From Brucella pituitosa (GTDB taxonomy: Bacteria > Pseudomonadota > Alphaproteobacteria > Rhizobiales > Rhizobiaceae): a stretch of DNA of 64,000 bases. The stretch spans positions 1,116,001 through 1,180,000 of the forward strand of contig NZ_PYSY02000001.1 of the NCBI RefSeq assembly GCF_003049685.1, in the 5' to 3' direction. Shown here in pieces: positions 27,210 through 36,954 of this stretch. The notes beneath the pieces were generated by a model, which was not told the origin of the DNA, made no database searches, and was given only the letters and a program-made list of their open reading frames with translations. Each line of letters starts with the position of its first letter. Within the stretch, counting starts at the first letter, position 1. Position numbers and translations under genes: made by a program.

Positions 27210-28568
27210 TTATGCATTTGGTGTCTCTGACTGCTTGGCCAGATATTTTTCCAGCCAATGAATGTCATAGTCGCCATTGGCAATGTCCTGATTGGAAATC
27301 AGGTCCTGGAACAGGGGCAGGGTCGTCTTGACGCCATCGACGACGAATTCATCGAGCGCACGACGCAGACGCATCATGCATTCGACGCGGTTACGACCGT
27401 GCACGATGAGCTTGCCGATAAGGCTGTCATAGTACGGCGGGATGCGGTAGCCGGAATAAACGCCCGAATCCACGCGAATGCCGAGACCGCCTGGCGTGTG
27501 GTAATGCGTGATAAGACCCGGTGATGGCGTAAAGTTACGCGGATCTTCAGCATTGATGCGGCACTCGATAGCGTGACCCGAGAAGCGTACATCGTCCTGC
27601 TTGACCGAAAGGCCGAGACCAGCTGCTACACGGATCTGTTCGTGAACAAGATCGATGCCGGTGATGGCTTCGGTAACCGGATGCTCCACCTGCAAACGAG
27701 TGTTCATTTCAATGAAATAAAACTCGCCGTTTTCATAAAGGAATTCGATCGTACCTGCACCGCGATAGCCCATATCGGCAATAGCATTGGCGCAGATCAT
27801 ACCGATCTTATGGCGTGCTTCCGCATTGAGCGCTGGCGAATTGGCTTCTTCCCAAACCTTCTGGTGACGACGCTGTAACGAGCAGTCGCGTTCGCCCAGA
27901 TGGATTGCATTGCCTGCACCATCGCCCATGACCTGCACTTCGATGTGACGCGGCTTTTCGAGATATTTCTCGATATAGACTGCATCATCACCAAACGCAG
28001 CACCTGCTTCGGTACGTGCCGTTGCAAGGGCTACCGCCAGATCATCTTCGGTCTTTGCGACTTTCATACCGCGACCACCACCACCGGCGGATGCCTTGAT
28101 GATGACCGGATAACCGATTTCCTTTGCGATGCGCTTGGCTTCGTTTTCGTCGGTCACACCACCATCCGAACCCGGAACGACAGGAATGCCAAGGCGCTTT
28201 GCAGTGCGCTTGGCTTCAATTTTGTCACCCATGACGCGGATATGCGAAGAGGTTGGTCCAATGAAGGTAATGCCATGTGCTTCGAGAATTTCAGCAAACT
28301 TGGCATTTTCCGAAAGGAAGCCGTAGCCCGGATGGATTGCATCCGCGCCAGTGATTTCGCAAGCGGCAACGATTTGATGAATATTCAGATAGCTGTCGCG
28401 TGATGGAGGCGGTCCAATGCACACGCTTTCGTCCGCAAGGCGAACATGCATCGCATCGGCGTCTGCCGTGGAGTGAACTGCGACCGTCTTGATGCCCAGC
28501 TCTTTACAAGCCCTGAGCACGCGAAGAGCGATTTCGCCACGATTGGCTATGAGTATCTTTTGAAACAT
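27210..28568 (-). CDS. accC: Acetyl-CoA carboxylase, biotin carboxylase subunit
   Basis: A 452-aa ATP-grasp enzyme that carboxylates biotin on AccB in the first step of fatty-acid synthesis. The N-terminal [19 protein letters not shown], the glycine-rich [15 protein letters not shown] lid and the catalytic [14 protein letters not shown] segment are intact. ATG 28568 is preferred because it directly precedes the conserved start; ATG 28589 adds seven residues. accB lies 58 nt upstream and is co-oriented, the usual accBC order. Confidence 0.97.
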   Translation of the reverse strand: MFQKILIANRGEIALRVLRACKELGIKTVAVHSTADADAMHVRLADESVCIGPPPSRDSYLNIHQIVAACEITGADAIHPGYGFLSENAKFAEILEAHGITFIGPTSSHIRVMGDKIEAKRTAKRLGIPVVPGSDGGVTDENEAKRIAKEIGYPVIIKASAGGGGRGMKVAKTEDDLAVALATARTEAGAAFGDDAVYIEKYLEKPRHIEVQVMGDGAGNAIHLGERDCSLQRRHQKVWEEANSPALNAEARHKIGMICANAIADMGYRGAGTIEFLYENGEFYFIEMNTRLQVEHPVTEAITGIDLVHEQIRVAAGLGLSVKQDDVRFSGHAIECRINAEDPRNFTPSPGLITHYHTPGGLGIRVDSGVYSGYRIPPYYDSLIGKLIVHGRNRVECMMRLRRALDEFVVDGVKTTLPLFQDLISNQDIANGDYDIHWLEKYLAKQSETPNA

Positions 28569-28625
28569 TGCGCTTTGCTGCCCGTTCATTGAATAAGCCG
28601 AAATTCTTCTGACCAGATGGTCATC

Positions 28626-29090
28626 TTACTCGATGACGACAAGCGGTTCGCCGAATTCTACAGGCGCTGCATCTTCAATCAAAATAGCCTTGACCGTACC
28701 GGCGCGTGGAGCGGCGATCTGGTTCATGGTCTTCATAGCTTCGATGATGAGCAGCGTCTGGCCTTCCTTAACCTGCGTACCAACTTCAATGAAGTTGCGT
28801 GCGCCGGGAGCAGGGGCGAGATAGGCGGTGCCGACCATTGGCGAAGGAACAGCGTTCTTGCTGAGTTCTGCCTTGGTTGGCTCTGCGGCAACAGCAGCAG
28901 CGACAGGCGCAGCAGATGCTACGGGTGCGGCCTGCATTACGGTAGCTGCAGCCTGAACCGTTACCTTGCGCGAAACGCGGATGCGCAGATCGCCATGCTC
29001 GACTTCGATGTCGGTCAGGTCGGTTTCATTGAGGATATCCGCGAGATCACGGATGGTTTCCTTGTCGATGACGGAAGTTTTGCTGGACAT
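28626..29090 (-). CDS. accB: Acetyl-CoA carboxylase, biotin carboxyl carrier protein
   Basis: A 154-aa carrier. The N-terminal helix region ([19 protein letters not shown]) is joined by an Ala/Pro linker (about residues 47-72) to the C-terminal biotinyl domain; Lys120 in EAMKTMNQI is the biotinylated residue. It delivers carboxybiotin from AccC to AccAD. aroQ lies 12 nt upstream, so aroQ-accB-accC are likely one transcript. Confidence 0.97.
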   Translation of the reverse strand: MSSKTSVIDKETIRDLADILNETDLTDIEVEHGDLRIRVSRKVTVQAAATVMQAAPVASAAPVAAAVAAEPTKAELSKNAVPSPMVGTAYLAPAPGARNFIEVGTQVKEGQTLLIIEAMKTMNQIAAPRAGTVKAILIEDAAPVEFGEPLVVIE

Positions 29091-29101
29091 ATCAGGCCCC
29101 T

Positions 29102-29563
29102 TTACGCTTGCCCGTTGTTTTCTTCTTCTTTGGCAATTGCCGCGAGTGCGCGCAGGCCGAGCAGGTATCCTTCCGCGCCAAAGCCGCAGATGACGCCTTT
29201 GGCGACTGCGGAGACATAGGAGTGATGCCGGAAAGCTTCACGCGCATGAATGTTCGACAGATGCACTTCCACGACCGTAACCTTGGCCGAGCGGATTGCA
29301 TCGTGAATAGCAACCGAAGTGTGGCTGTAAGCAGCTGGATTAATCAGAACATAGGCGTTTTTATCGCCTGCTTCCTGAATCCAGCTGACCAGATCGCCTT
29401 CGTAATTGGTCTGGCGAAAATCGACATCAAGATCGAGTTGTTCAGCCTCACGCTTGCAGCTCGCTTCGATATCATCGAGCGTTGCCACACCGTATATGCC
29501 AGGCTCACGCTTCCCAAGAAGATTGAGATTGGGGCCGTTCAGAACAAAAACTGTTTTCACCAT
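29102..29563 (-). CDS. aroQ: Type II 3-dehydroquinate dehydratase
   Basis: A 153-aa dodecameric-type dehydratase of the shikimate pathway. The flexible-lid segment [17 protein letters not shown] carries the catalytic Arg and Tyr, and [15 protein letters not shown] carries the catalytic His. It leads directly into accB, the common aroQ-accBC arrangement of Proteobacteria. Confidence 0.97.
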   Translation of the reverse strand: MVKTVFVLNGPNLNLLGKREPGIYGVATLDDIEASCKREAEQLDLDVDFRQTNYEGDLVSWIQEAGDKNAYVLINPAAYSHTSVAIHDAIRSAKVTVVEVHLSNIHAREAFRHHSYVSAVAKGVICGFGAEGYLLGLRALAAIAKEEENNGQA

Positions 29564-29808
29564 ATTCGTCCGTGATCGATAACGGGCCTATTACGAAATT
29601 TCGATTACACTTCGCATTCCATATAGAGGGCTTGGACGCAAGTCGAAACCCTCTAATTCGATGCTAATGTTTCACCACAGCGTTTTTCCCGCTATTCTTT
29701 GTGGAATGGACGCAATATGTGGCAAAAATAGTCATTTCCGAGATCTGATTTAGTGGCCGCGTCCCGTGCGATATATGTAAACGCCCACGAGACACGGCCT
29801 TAGTCAAA

Positions 29809-30615
29809 TCAGCTTTTGCTCGCAGCGCGTGCCGCAGCGATTCTTTCAATCAAGCCTTCCGCACCGATAGCGCCCGGAACAAGCTCATTTCCAATGATAT
29901 AGGATGGCGTGCCGGTAATGTTGAGCTTTTGGGCGAGCTGATAGGTTTCCTGGAAGGCGTTGGTAATTGCCGGATCCTTCATCTTCTCGCGAAGCTGCGT
30001 TTCATCAGCGCCGAGCTTTACCGCATCAGCAATTGCTGAGGCTTCCGTCGCGCGCTCCTGCGCACCGAGAAGAACTTCATGATACTCGGCATATTTCGCA
30101 GGCATCAGCGCTTTGAAGGCCTGTGCCACAATATGTGCACGCATCGAGTCCGGTCCGAGGATTGGGAATTCCTTCATGACGAAGCGGACATTCGGATCGT
30201 TCTTGAGGATGGCTTCCATGTCTGGGAGCGCACGCTTGCAGTAGCCACAATTGTAATCGAAGAACTCATAAACGGTTACATCGCCATTCGGATTACCGAA
30301 GACCGCATCGTGCGACGGATTAAATAGCTGATCCTGACTGGAAGCAAGAATCTGCTTGACCTGCGCTTGCGCAGCTTCGGCCTGCTTGGTTTCAAGTGCA
30401 GTCTGCACCTCAACCATGATCTCAGGGTTCTGCAACAGATAGTTGCGAACGATGTTTTCAACAGCTTGCTGTGACATCTCAGATGAAGCTGGGGCTGCAA
30501 CAGGTGCTGCGGCAACTGGTGCCGGTTGATGGGCGGTGCCAGCATAATAGCCAGCAGCAAGCGCTGCAGCGCCAACCACGGCACCTGCAATCGAGCCCAA
30601 AATTACATTCTTCAT
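29809..30615 (-). CDS. DsbA-family thiol:disulfide oxidoreductase, membrane-anchored
   Basis: A 268-aa exported thioredoxin-fold protein. The N-terminal hydrophobic stretch (VILGSIAGAVVGAAALAAGY) is a signal or anchor. A helical region (about residues 48-92) precedes the thioredoxin domain with active site CGYC (Cys123-Cys126) and the cis-Pro loop TGTPSYIIG. It probably acts as a periplasmic oxidase or isomerase; which one cannot be told. ATG 30615 is chosen since the earlier in-frame stretch is basic and unlike a signal peptide. Confidence 0.9.
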   Translation of the reverse strand: MKNVILGSIAGAVVGAAALAAGYYAGTAHQPAPVAAAPVAAPASSEMSQQAVENIVRNYLLQNPEIMVEVQTALETKQAEAAQAQVKQILASSQDQLFNPSHDAVFGNPNGDVTVYEFFDYNCGYCKRALPDMEAILKNDPNVRFVMKEFPILGPDSMRAHIVAQAFKALMPAKYAEYHEVLLGAQERATEASAIADAVKLGADETQLREKMKDPAITNAFQETYQLAQKLNITGTPSYIIGNELVPGAIGAEGLIERIAAARAASKS

Positions 30616-30679
30616 ACCGATCACTTTCTTACGTTCTGAAAACCTGCTCGGGATATCGTTAAAGCGACATCCGTGTGTA

Positions 30680-32095
30680 TTACTTTTTAGCTTTGGCGTT
30701 GATGATATCCTGCGCACGCATCCAGTCCGGCGATCCGGATTTCATCTGTTTCTGCGCACGGATCGCAAAAATCTGAGCTTGTTGTAGTTTGCCGGAATAA
30801 TAGTTCATGTCGGCTGTGGCAAGGTCTGCACGCGCCATATCGCCCGACTGGCCGTAGGCTTGGGCGAGATAGCCATATCCTCCCGGAAATTCCGGGTCGG
30901 ATGCAATGCCGGCTTTAATCTCCTTGATTGCGGTCGGCATATTCGCTTTTGTTCCTGTCAACATCAAAGCGCGGCCATAGCTCATCCGAAGAAGCGGGGA
31001 CTTGCGTGTGTCGAGTGAAACAGCGCGCTGGAAAGCCTTGGCTGCGCCCTGAGGATTGTTGGCTTTGATCAGAACTTCGCCCATCATTTCCTGAAAATAT
31101 GGGTTCTTAGGCTGTTCTTTGATGAGTGCATCAAATTTAGGAAGCGCAGAACGCGCCGAGCCATTCAGATATGTTGTGATGGCGCTGCCGTAACGCGCGG
31201 GCAGTCCGCCAGGATTGCCCCGGAACATGCGCTGTAATGCGCCCATATTGTTGGAATATGCCGCAATTTTTGCACGCGCCATATCATGTCTGAGCTGAAG
31301 AGTTGCCGAATCCGTCTTGTTGTAGTTGGGGCTCTTTTTGGCAAGCTCCTCAAGATTGGAAATGCGCTCGCGCGGCAGCGGATGGCTGATGCGATACTGA
31401 TCAATCTGTGTGCCCGACAACGAAAGAGCGGAAGCAAAGCGCTGGAACGTATCAAGCATGCCCTTCGTGGATTGACCGGTGGCATTGAGATAGTTCACAG
31501 CCAGTCGATCAGCGGTCATTTCTTCGGTTCGCTGATAGCTGAGCAGGCTGCGCATCGCCATTTCCGTGCTGCCCATGGCTATACCGCCACCAGCGCCTGC
31601 TGCGGCACCGCTGCCAGATGCAGCACCAGCAACGCCCGCACCAACGCCTAGAAGCATGCCGATCACAGCCATTGTGCGAGCACGGCTCAGCTGTTCACGC
31701 AGGCGATCCTGATGCCCGCCAGCAATATGACCCGCTTCATGTGCGATTACGCCGATGATTTCGTTGGGTGTTTCGGCCTGCATGATCGCGCCTGTATTGA
31801 TGAAAATACGGCGGCCATCGACGAAAGCGTTGAAACTCTGCGAATTGACGAGAATAACGCGGACACCGCGTCCGCCTAATCCGGCGACTTTGAGGATAGG
31901 GGCTGCATAATCGGCGACAAGCGCTTCGATTTCAGCATCGCGGACGATGGGAACACCGCCGCCGCGCGATTGCGCCTGTGCAGGCAAAACGCCCGTAACG
32001 GCAACAGCAAGGGCTGCAAAGGCAGCAACTGAACGGCGCATCACATTCTGAAAAGAAAACGCTTTGGTCGTGAAAGTTGCAGTCATGCTCCCCAT
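30680..32095 (-). CDS. M48-family zinc metalloprotease with TPR domain (BepA-like)
   Basis: A 471-aa exported protease. The signal peptide ends near TGVLPAQAQ, the zinc motif is HEAGH (about His119, Glu120, His123) with the downstream glutamate region SYQRTEEMTADRLA, and the C-terminal half is built of TPR-like helices. The architecture matches E. coli BepA/YfgC, which guards outer-membrane protein assembly. GAGGAG 5 nt before ATG 32095 decides the start. The dsbA-type gene is downstream, 64 nt from its stop. Confidence 0.9.
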   Translation of the reverse strand: MGSMTATFTTKAFSFQNVMRRSVAAFAALAVAVTGVLPAQAQSRGGGVPIVRDAEIEALVADYAAPILKVAGLGGRGVRVILVNSQSFNAFVDGRRIFINTGAIMQAETPNEIIGVIAHEAGHIAGGHQDRLREQLSRARTMAVIGMLLGVGAGVAGAASGSGAAAGAGGGIAMGSTEMAMRSLLSYQRTEEMTADRLAVNYLNATGQSTKGMLDTFQRFASALSLSGTQIDQYRISHPLPRERISNLEELAKKSPNYNKTDSATLQLRHDMARAKIAAYSNNMGALQRMFRGNPGGLPARYGSAITTYLNGSARSALPKFDALIKEQPKNPYFQEMMGEVLIKANNPQGAAKAFQRAVSLDTRKSPLLRMSYGRALMLTGTKANMPTAIKEIKAGIASDPEFPGGYGYLAQAYGQSGDMARADLATADMNYYSGKLQQAQIFAIRAQKQMKSGSPDWMRAQDIINAKAKK

Positions 32096-32269
32096 AGTGC
32101 TCCTCATCCTGCTCAAACGAAATAAAAGCGAATCTTACAAATCTGGCTTACTTTAAGGGCTTTATATCAATCTTCATCGCTGTTTTTACTATAGCGCTGT
32201 TGCTTTACCAATCCGGCGATTATAGGGCGGGGGAGTTGCATTGCATTCCCCGCTTTTCTGGAGGTCAAG

Positions 32270-33433
32270 TTGAATACTCTTTCCAAGCGTAGCGCAGTCG
32301 AACCGTTTCACGCCATGGATGTTCTGGCGGAAGCCAATCGTCGTCGCGCTGCGGGGCATCCGATTATTTCGATGGCAGTCGGACAACCGGCGGATCCTGC
32401 GCCACAAATTGTGCGGCTGGCTGCGGAACGCGCCTTGAAAGATGGTCGTATCGGCTACACTGATGCGCTTGGCCTGATCGAACTGCGCGAGGCGATTGCT
32501 GCGCATTATGCTGACAACTATGGCGTAACCGTCTCGCCTGAGCGCATTGCCATTACCACAGGCTCCTCGGCGGCCTTCAATCTTGCATTTCTTGTCTATT
32601 TCGATCCGGGCGATCGTGTTGCAATCACGCGTCCGGGCTACCCTGCCTACCGCAACATTCTGACAGCGCTTGGCCTCGAAGTCGTAGAGATCGCCAATGA
32701 AGGCGGATCATCCGGCGCGTTGACTGCCAAAGCGCTTGCTGCGGCCCATGCCGAAAAACCGCTTAAAGGCGTGCTATTTGCAAGTCCCGCAAACCCCACG
32801 GGTGCGGTGATCGACAAGCCTGAATTAAAGGCGATCATCGAGACCGCCCGCGATCTCGGCATTCGCGTGATTTCGGATGAAATCTACCACCGTCTTTCTT
32901 ATGAAACAGAAGACGTTACAGCACTTGAGATTTCGGATGATGTGACAATCATCAATTCGTTTTCGAAGTACTATTGCATGACCGGCTGGCGCATCGGCTG
33001 GATGGTTCTGCCAAGCGCAGACGTTCGGGCTATCGAACGCCTCGGACAGAGCCTTTATATTTCGGCACCTGAACTATCCCAGCGCGCAGCAATTGAGGCA
33101 TTTCATGCGACAGCAGAACTTGAACGTGTGAAAGACCGCTATCGGCAGAACCGCCAGATTTTGCTCGATCATCTTCCGCGAATGGGGTTGAGCCTTGCAG
33201 CACCCATGGATGGTGCGTTCTACGCCTATTGTGATGTTTCACGTTTCACCAATGACAGCATGGAATTTGCACGCCGTATGATTGCGGAAACCAATATCGC
33301 GGCTACACCCGGACGCGATTTCGATCCGATTGATGGGCACCGCACCATGCGTTTTTCCTATGCTGGCAAGGTAGAGGAAATGCAGGAAGTGGTCCGTCGC
33401 CTCGAAGAGTGGCTTCCACAACAAAAAGCCTGA
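32270..33433 (+). CDS. Class I/II pyridoxal-phosphate aminotransferase
   Basis: A 387-aa fold-type I aminotransferase. The PLP lysine is Lys233 in NSFSKYYCMTGWRIGW; ASPANPTGAVID and SDEIYHRLSY are the PLP-ring and phosphate sites. The branch resembles AspC/AlaA-like enzymes but the substrate cannot be fixed. The start is TTG 32270, with GGAGG 5 nt upstream; no upstream ATG fits. It stands alone and is convergent with rne. Confidence 0.9.
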   Translation: MNTLSKRSAVEPFHAMDVLAEANRRRAAGHPIISMAVGQPADPAPQIVRLAAERALKDGRIGYTDALGLIELREAIAAHYADNYGVTVSPERIAITTGSSAAFNLAFLVYFDPGDRVAITRPGYPAYRNILTALGLEVVEIANEGGSSGALTAKALAAAHAEKPLKGVLFASPANPTGAVIDKPELKAIIETARDLGIRVISDEIYHRLSYETEDVTALEISDDVTIINSFSKYYCMTGWRIGWMVLPSADVRAIERLGQSLYISAPELSQRAAIEAFHATAELERVKDRYRQNRQILLDHLPRMGLSLAAPMDGAFYAYCDVSRFTNDSMEFARRMIAETNIAATPGRDFDPIDGHRTMRFSYAGKVEEMQEVVRRLEEWLPQQKA

Positions 33434-33456
33434 ACAGACAATCGATAAAGCAAAAA

Positions 33457-33482
33457 GAAAACCGGCGTTTCCGCCGGTTTTC
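33457..33482. terminator. Bidirectional terminator between the aminotransferase and rne
   Basis: GAAAACCGGCG pairs with CGCCGGTTTTC around a short loop, with A/T-rich flanks on both sides. Confidence 0.85.
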
Positions 33483-33509
33483 TTATACTACGTATTAAGC
33501 GGGCAGGGC

Positions 33510-36278
33510 TTAGAAAAAGCCCTTTTTCTGCCACCAGCCGCCACGCTTTGGCTTCTGCTCTTCTGTTTCACTCGAGGTCACGACCGGCTCGGAAACCTTT
33601 TGTGGTTCAGCAGCAGGAGCAACTTCGGCCTCTACGACAACAGCTTCTTCCACTTCCGGCTTGGCGGCTGCCTTGCGGGTGCGGCGCTTTGGCTTGATCT
33701 CTTCTGCTTCCTCAGCCGGTGCGGCTGCTTCTACAGGAGCTTCTTCCTCAGTGAGCTTCTTACGCGAACGTGTCTTGCGCGCGGGCTTTGCAGGCTCTTC
33801 TGCTGCTTCGACTGCAACAACATCGTCCGAAGCAACCTCTTCGCTTTTCGCAGCCTTGCGACCACGTGGCTTGCGAGCTGGCTTTGCGGGCTTTTCATCA
33901 GCTTCAGTAGTCGATGCTTCAACAGCCGCAACCACCTCAACCGTGACCGTTTCAACAGCAACCGCTTCACTGACGACCACTTCAGCAGCTTTTTCTTCTG
34001 CCTTTGGTGGGAAGACCGGCGTGTAGCCTACTGGCTCGGCATCAGGCACCTTCTTGACCTGAATTTCGTCTTCGCGACGGTTCTTGCGTCCGCCACGGCG
34101 ACCACGGCGACGCTTCTTGCGACGATCTTCTTCGCTCAGCGAAGCACTGCTCTGAGGGCTGGTATCTTCGTCCTCATCGCCATCTTCGTCCGAAGCTTCT
34201 GCGCCGGATTCAGTCTGTTCCGTCTGTTCGCGATCACGGCCACCACGACGGCGACGGCGACGGCGACGCTTGCGATCACCTTCTTCGCTGCTTTCTTCGC
34301 GAGCTTGTGGTTCAGCCTTGATTTCTTCTTCGGCTTCGTCGTCCTCAAGCGGAATTTCAGGATCTTCGATGTCGTCTTCATAAACCATCGGCTGAACAGG
34401 CTGGATGGTTATAGGACGTGTCGAAGGCGCGCCCTTGTCGATGACGAAATGCTGATGACCAACGCTTTCGTCCGCATCGATGCTGATATTAGCGCCGAAA
34501 CGGCCTTCAAGATCAGCCAGTAGCTGACGCTTATGGTTCAATACATAAAGCGCCGATGCGGCTGGGGTACGAACGACGATGTCGTAGCCCGAATGACGGA
34601 GAAGATAATCTTCAATGCCGCGGATGATATGCAGAGCCATCGAGGAGTCAGAACGAATATGTCCTGTACCGCCGCAATGCTGGCAAACCTGCATCGTGCT
34701 TTCAAGAACTGACGCGCGGATACGCTGGCGCGACATTTCGAGGAGGCCGAAATGCGAAATGCGGCCAACCTGAATGCGTGCCCGGTCGTCCTTGAGGCAG
34801 TCCTTCATCTTCTTTTCGACAGCGCGGTTGTTGCGCTTTTCTTCCATGTCGATGAAGTCGACAACGATCAGACCGGCAAGATCGCGCAGACGCAGCTGGC
34901 GCGCGACTTCTTCGGCCGCTTCCAGATTGGTCTGGAGGGCCGTGTCTTCAATCGAGTGCTCGCGGGTTGAGCGACCCGAGTTGACGTCAATCGCAACCAG
35001 CGCTTCGGTCTGGTTGATAATGAGATAGCCACCGGATTTCAGCGTTACCTGTGGCAGAAGCATACGATCAAGCTGTGCTTCAAGGCCATAACGCGTGAAG
35101 ACAGGAACTGGTTCGCGATAAGGCTGAACGACCTTGGCATGGCTTGGCATGAGCATGCGCATGAAGTCTTTCGCTTCACGGTAGCCATTTTCACCCGCAA
35201 CCAGGATCTCGGTGATGTCCTTATTGTAAAGATCACGAATCGAGCGCTTGATCAAGCTGCCTTCTTCATAGACGAGGGCAGGCGCAGTCGATTGCAGCGT
35301 CAGCGAACGCACATTCTCCCACATGCGCATCAGATATTCGTAATCGCGCTTTACTTCGGCTTTGGTGCGGTTAGCACCCGCCGTGCGCAGGATCACACCC
35401 ATGCCCTGCGGCACTTCGAGTTCCTTGACGATTTCCTTGAGACGCTTGCGGTCCTGCGGATTGATGATCTTGCGCGAAATACCACCACCGCGCGCGGTGT
35501 TTGGCATCAACACAGAATAGCGACCAGCGAGCGACAGATAGGTCGTCAGAGCCGCGCCCTTATTGCCGCGCTCTTCCTTGACCACCTGCACCAGAATGAT
35601 CTGGCGGCGCTTGATAACTTCCTGAATGTTGTACTGACGACGATTGGTGCGGCTATGCGAAGGAAGCTCTTCCATCGCATCCTCGGAACCAACCGATTCA
35701 ACCATGTCTTCTTCGTTCTCGACTTCCGAATCGTCATCCTCATCAACATTGTCGGTGTCGATAGCTTCAGAAATGACATGGCCAGCCTGCTTCATCAGCG
35801 CGATGGCTGGCGTGCCAGGCACATAATTTTCAAAAGCAGGACCGACTGGCTCTGCTGCAGGCAGGCCATTGCGGGCGACGTTTGATTGCGAATCACCATT
35901 CTGACCATCACGACGTCCACGACGGCGATGACGGCGCGAACGATCATTGTTCTTTGCCTTCGGTTCGTCTTCGTCGTCTTCGTTGCGGGCCGCTTTGGCT
36001 TCTGCTTCGAGCAGTGCCAAACGATCGGCAACCGGGATCTGATAATAATCCGGATGGATTTCAGAGAAAGCGAGGAAGCCATGGCGATTGCCGCCATATT
36101 CCACGAACGCAGCCTGAAGAGACGGTTCGACGCGGGTAACGCGTGCGAGATAAATATTACCCTTTAGCTGCTTCTTGTGCTCCGACTCAAAGTCGAATTC
36201 TTCAATCTTGTTGCCACGCGTTACGATGACGCGGGTCTCCTCCGGGTGGGAGGCATCTATAAGCATTTTGTTGGACAT
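33510..36278 (-). CDS. rne: Ribonuclease E
   Basis: A 922-aa RNase E/G-type endoribonuclease, the core of the RNA degradosome. It has an N-terminal S1 domain interrupted by an acidic/basic insert (about residues 95-210), the catalytic core with AIDVNSGRSTREHSIEDTALQTN and VVDFIDMEEKRN, and the zinc-link CQHCGGTGH. The C-terminal ~300 residues are disordered: arginine-rich blocks (KRRRRRRRRGGRDRE, KKRRRGRRGGRKNRRE) for RNA binding and long Glu/Ala/Val stretches likely to hold partner sites. The ATG at 36278 matches the conserved MSNKMLIDASHPEE start. A long leader lies upstream, as expected for an autoregulated gene. Confidence 0.96.
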   Translation of the reverse strand: MSNKMLIDASHPEETRVIVTRGNKIEEFDFESEHKKQLKGNIYLARVTRVEPSLQAAFVEYGGNRHGFLAFSEIHPDYYQIPVADRLALLEAEAKAARNEDDEDEPKAKNNDRSRRHRRRGRRDGQNGDSQSNVARNGLPAAEPVGPAFENYVPGTPAIALMKQAGHVISEAIDTDNVDEDDDSEVENEEDMVESVGSEDAMEELPSHSRTNRRQYNIQEVIKRRQIILVQVVKEERGNKGAALTTYLSLAGRYSVLMPNTARGGGISRKIINPQDRKRLKEIVKELEVPQGMGVILRTAGANRTKAEVKRDYEYLMRMWENVRSLTLQSTAPALVYEEGSLIKRSIRDLYNKDITEILVAGENGYREAKDFMRMLMPSHAKVVQPYREPVPVFTRYGLEAQLDRMLLPQVTLKSGGYLIINQTEALVAIDVNSGRSTREHSIEDTALQTNLEAAEEVARQLRLRDLAGLIVVDFIDMEEKRNNRAVEKKMKDCLKDDRARIQVGRISHFGLLEMSRQRIRASVLESTMQVCQHCGGTGHIRSDSSMALHIIRGIEDYLLRHSGYDIVVRTPAASALYVLNHKRQLLADLEGRFGANISIDADESVGHQHFVIDKGAPSTRPITIQPVQPMVYEDDIEDPEIPLEDDEAEEEIKAEPQAREESSEEGDRKRRRRRRRRGGRDREQTEQTESGAEASDEDGDEDEDTSPQSSASLSEEDRRKKRRRGRRGGRKNRREDEIQVKKVPDAEPVGYTPVFPPKAEEKAAEVVVSEAVAVETVTVEVVAAVEASTTEADEKPAKPARKPRGRKAAKSEEVASDDVVAVEAAEEPAKPARKTRSRKKLTEEEAPVEAAAPAEEAEEIKPKRRTRKAAAKPEVEEAVVVEAEVAPAAEPQKVSEPVVTSSETEEQKPKRGGWWQKKGFF

Positions 36279-36516
36279 TAGTGTCTTTCCTGCCGGCGCT
36301 AGGACGCAAGCCGCGTGCGCCGGACGAAACCCTGAAGGCTGTCGTCCTGGCTGGGATGCATCTGCCGAATGATATTGGGTTCGTCGGAATAAAAGCTGCT
36401 GTCCTTACGCGCGATGGCCTCGTGGCGATCACGGTCTTCAGGCTTGCAGTGGTCAGTCTTGCTTGACCCATAGCTGTTCCGAACGAAACGACCTCATATA
36501 TGACCCGAAAAAGCCG

Positions 36517-36577
36517 GGCCGACCTCTTTGCTCTTTTCAGAGCGCTGGCGACAGCGCGTATCAATGCGCAGTCGGCC
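36517..36577 (-). other. Structured element in the rne 5' leader
   Basis: GGCCGAC (36571-36577) and GTCGGCC (36517-36523) on the minus strand form an outer stem that encloses two hairpins: GCGCTG/CAGCGC with a TCGC loop (36542-36557) and GCTCT/AGAGC (36530-36543); the two share two bases. Such a branched leader recalls the E. coli rne 5' UTR through which RNase E controls its own mRNA; here this is inference. Confidence 0.4.
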
Positions 36578-36736
36578 GATTAAAAAACGGAGGCGGCAGG
36601 GGAGCCGTATTCCGTTGAATTCTGTGCGGGTTATTGGGTGGCGAACTCAATACACCACTGTTTTTGCTATCTTTCCTCGCGCTCCGTTTTGAAAACCGGC
36701 AAACGATTCTGACAGCTACTCCATAACCTACCTTAG

Positions 36737-36765
36737 CTTTTATGGTGTCGTTTGAACTATGACAA
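36737..36765 (-). promoter_or_regulatory. Candidate rne promoter
   Basis: On the minus strand TTGTCA (36760-36765), 17-nt spacer, TAAAAG (36737-36742). It would give a leader of about 450 nt. Of the 676-bp gap 36279-36954, the part from 36770 to 36954 is otherwise A+T-rich with a TTAACCAT octamer (36869-36876) and no gene. Confidence 0.3.
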
Positions 36766-36954
36766 GTATGAATATCAGTTGACACCTTCATCGTAATTTT
36801 GCCGAAAGGTGATTATAGAGGTCAAAACCACCCGCCGAGGCCGTGGAACGTGGGGCGAAAAGCCTTCGTTAACCATAATTTTGTACGGATAGATTTATGA
36901 AATGCACGCAATCACAGGCCATGGCTTAAATGTCTGGTCCAAAATTATTCCATA

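Noticed and set aside
33600-34523. 307-codon open frame on the plus strand
   Set aside because: Antisense to the low-complexity tail of rne; Phe/Arg/Thr repeats mirror the Glu/Ala/Arg repeats.
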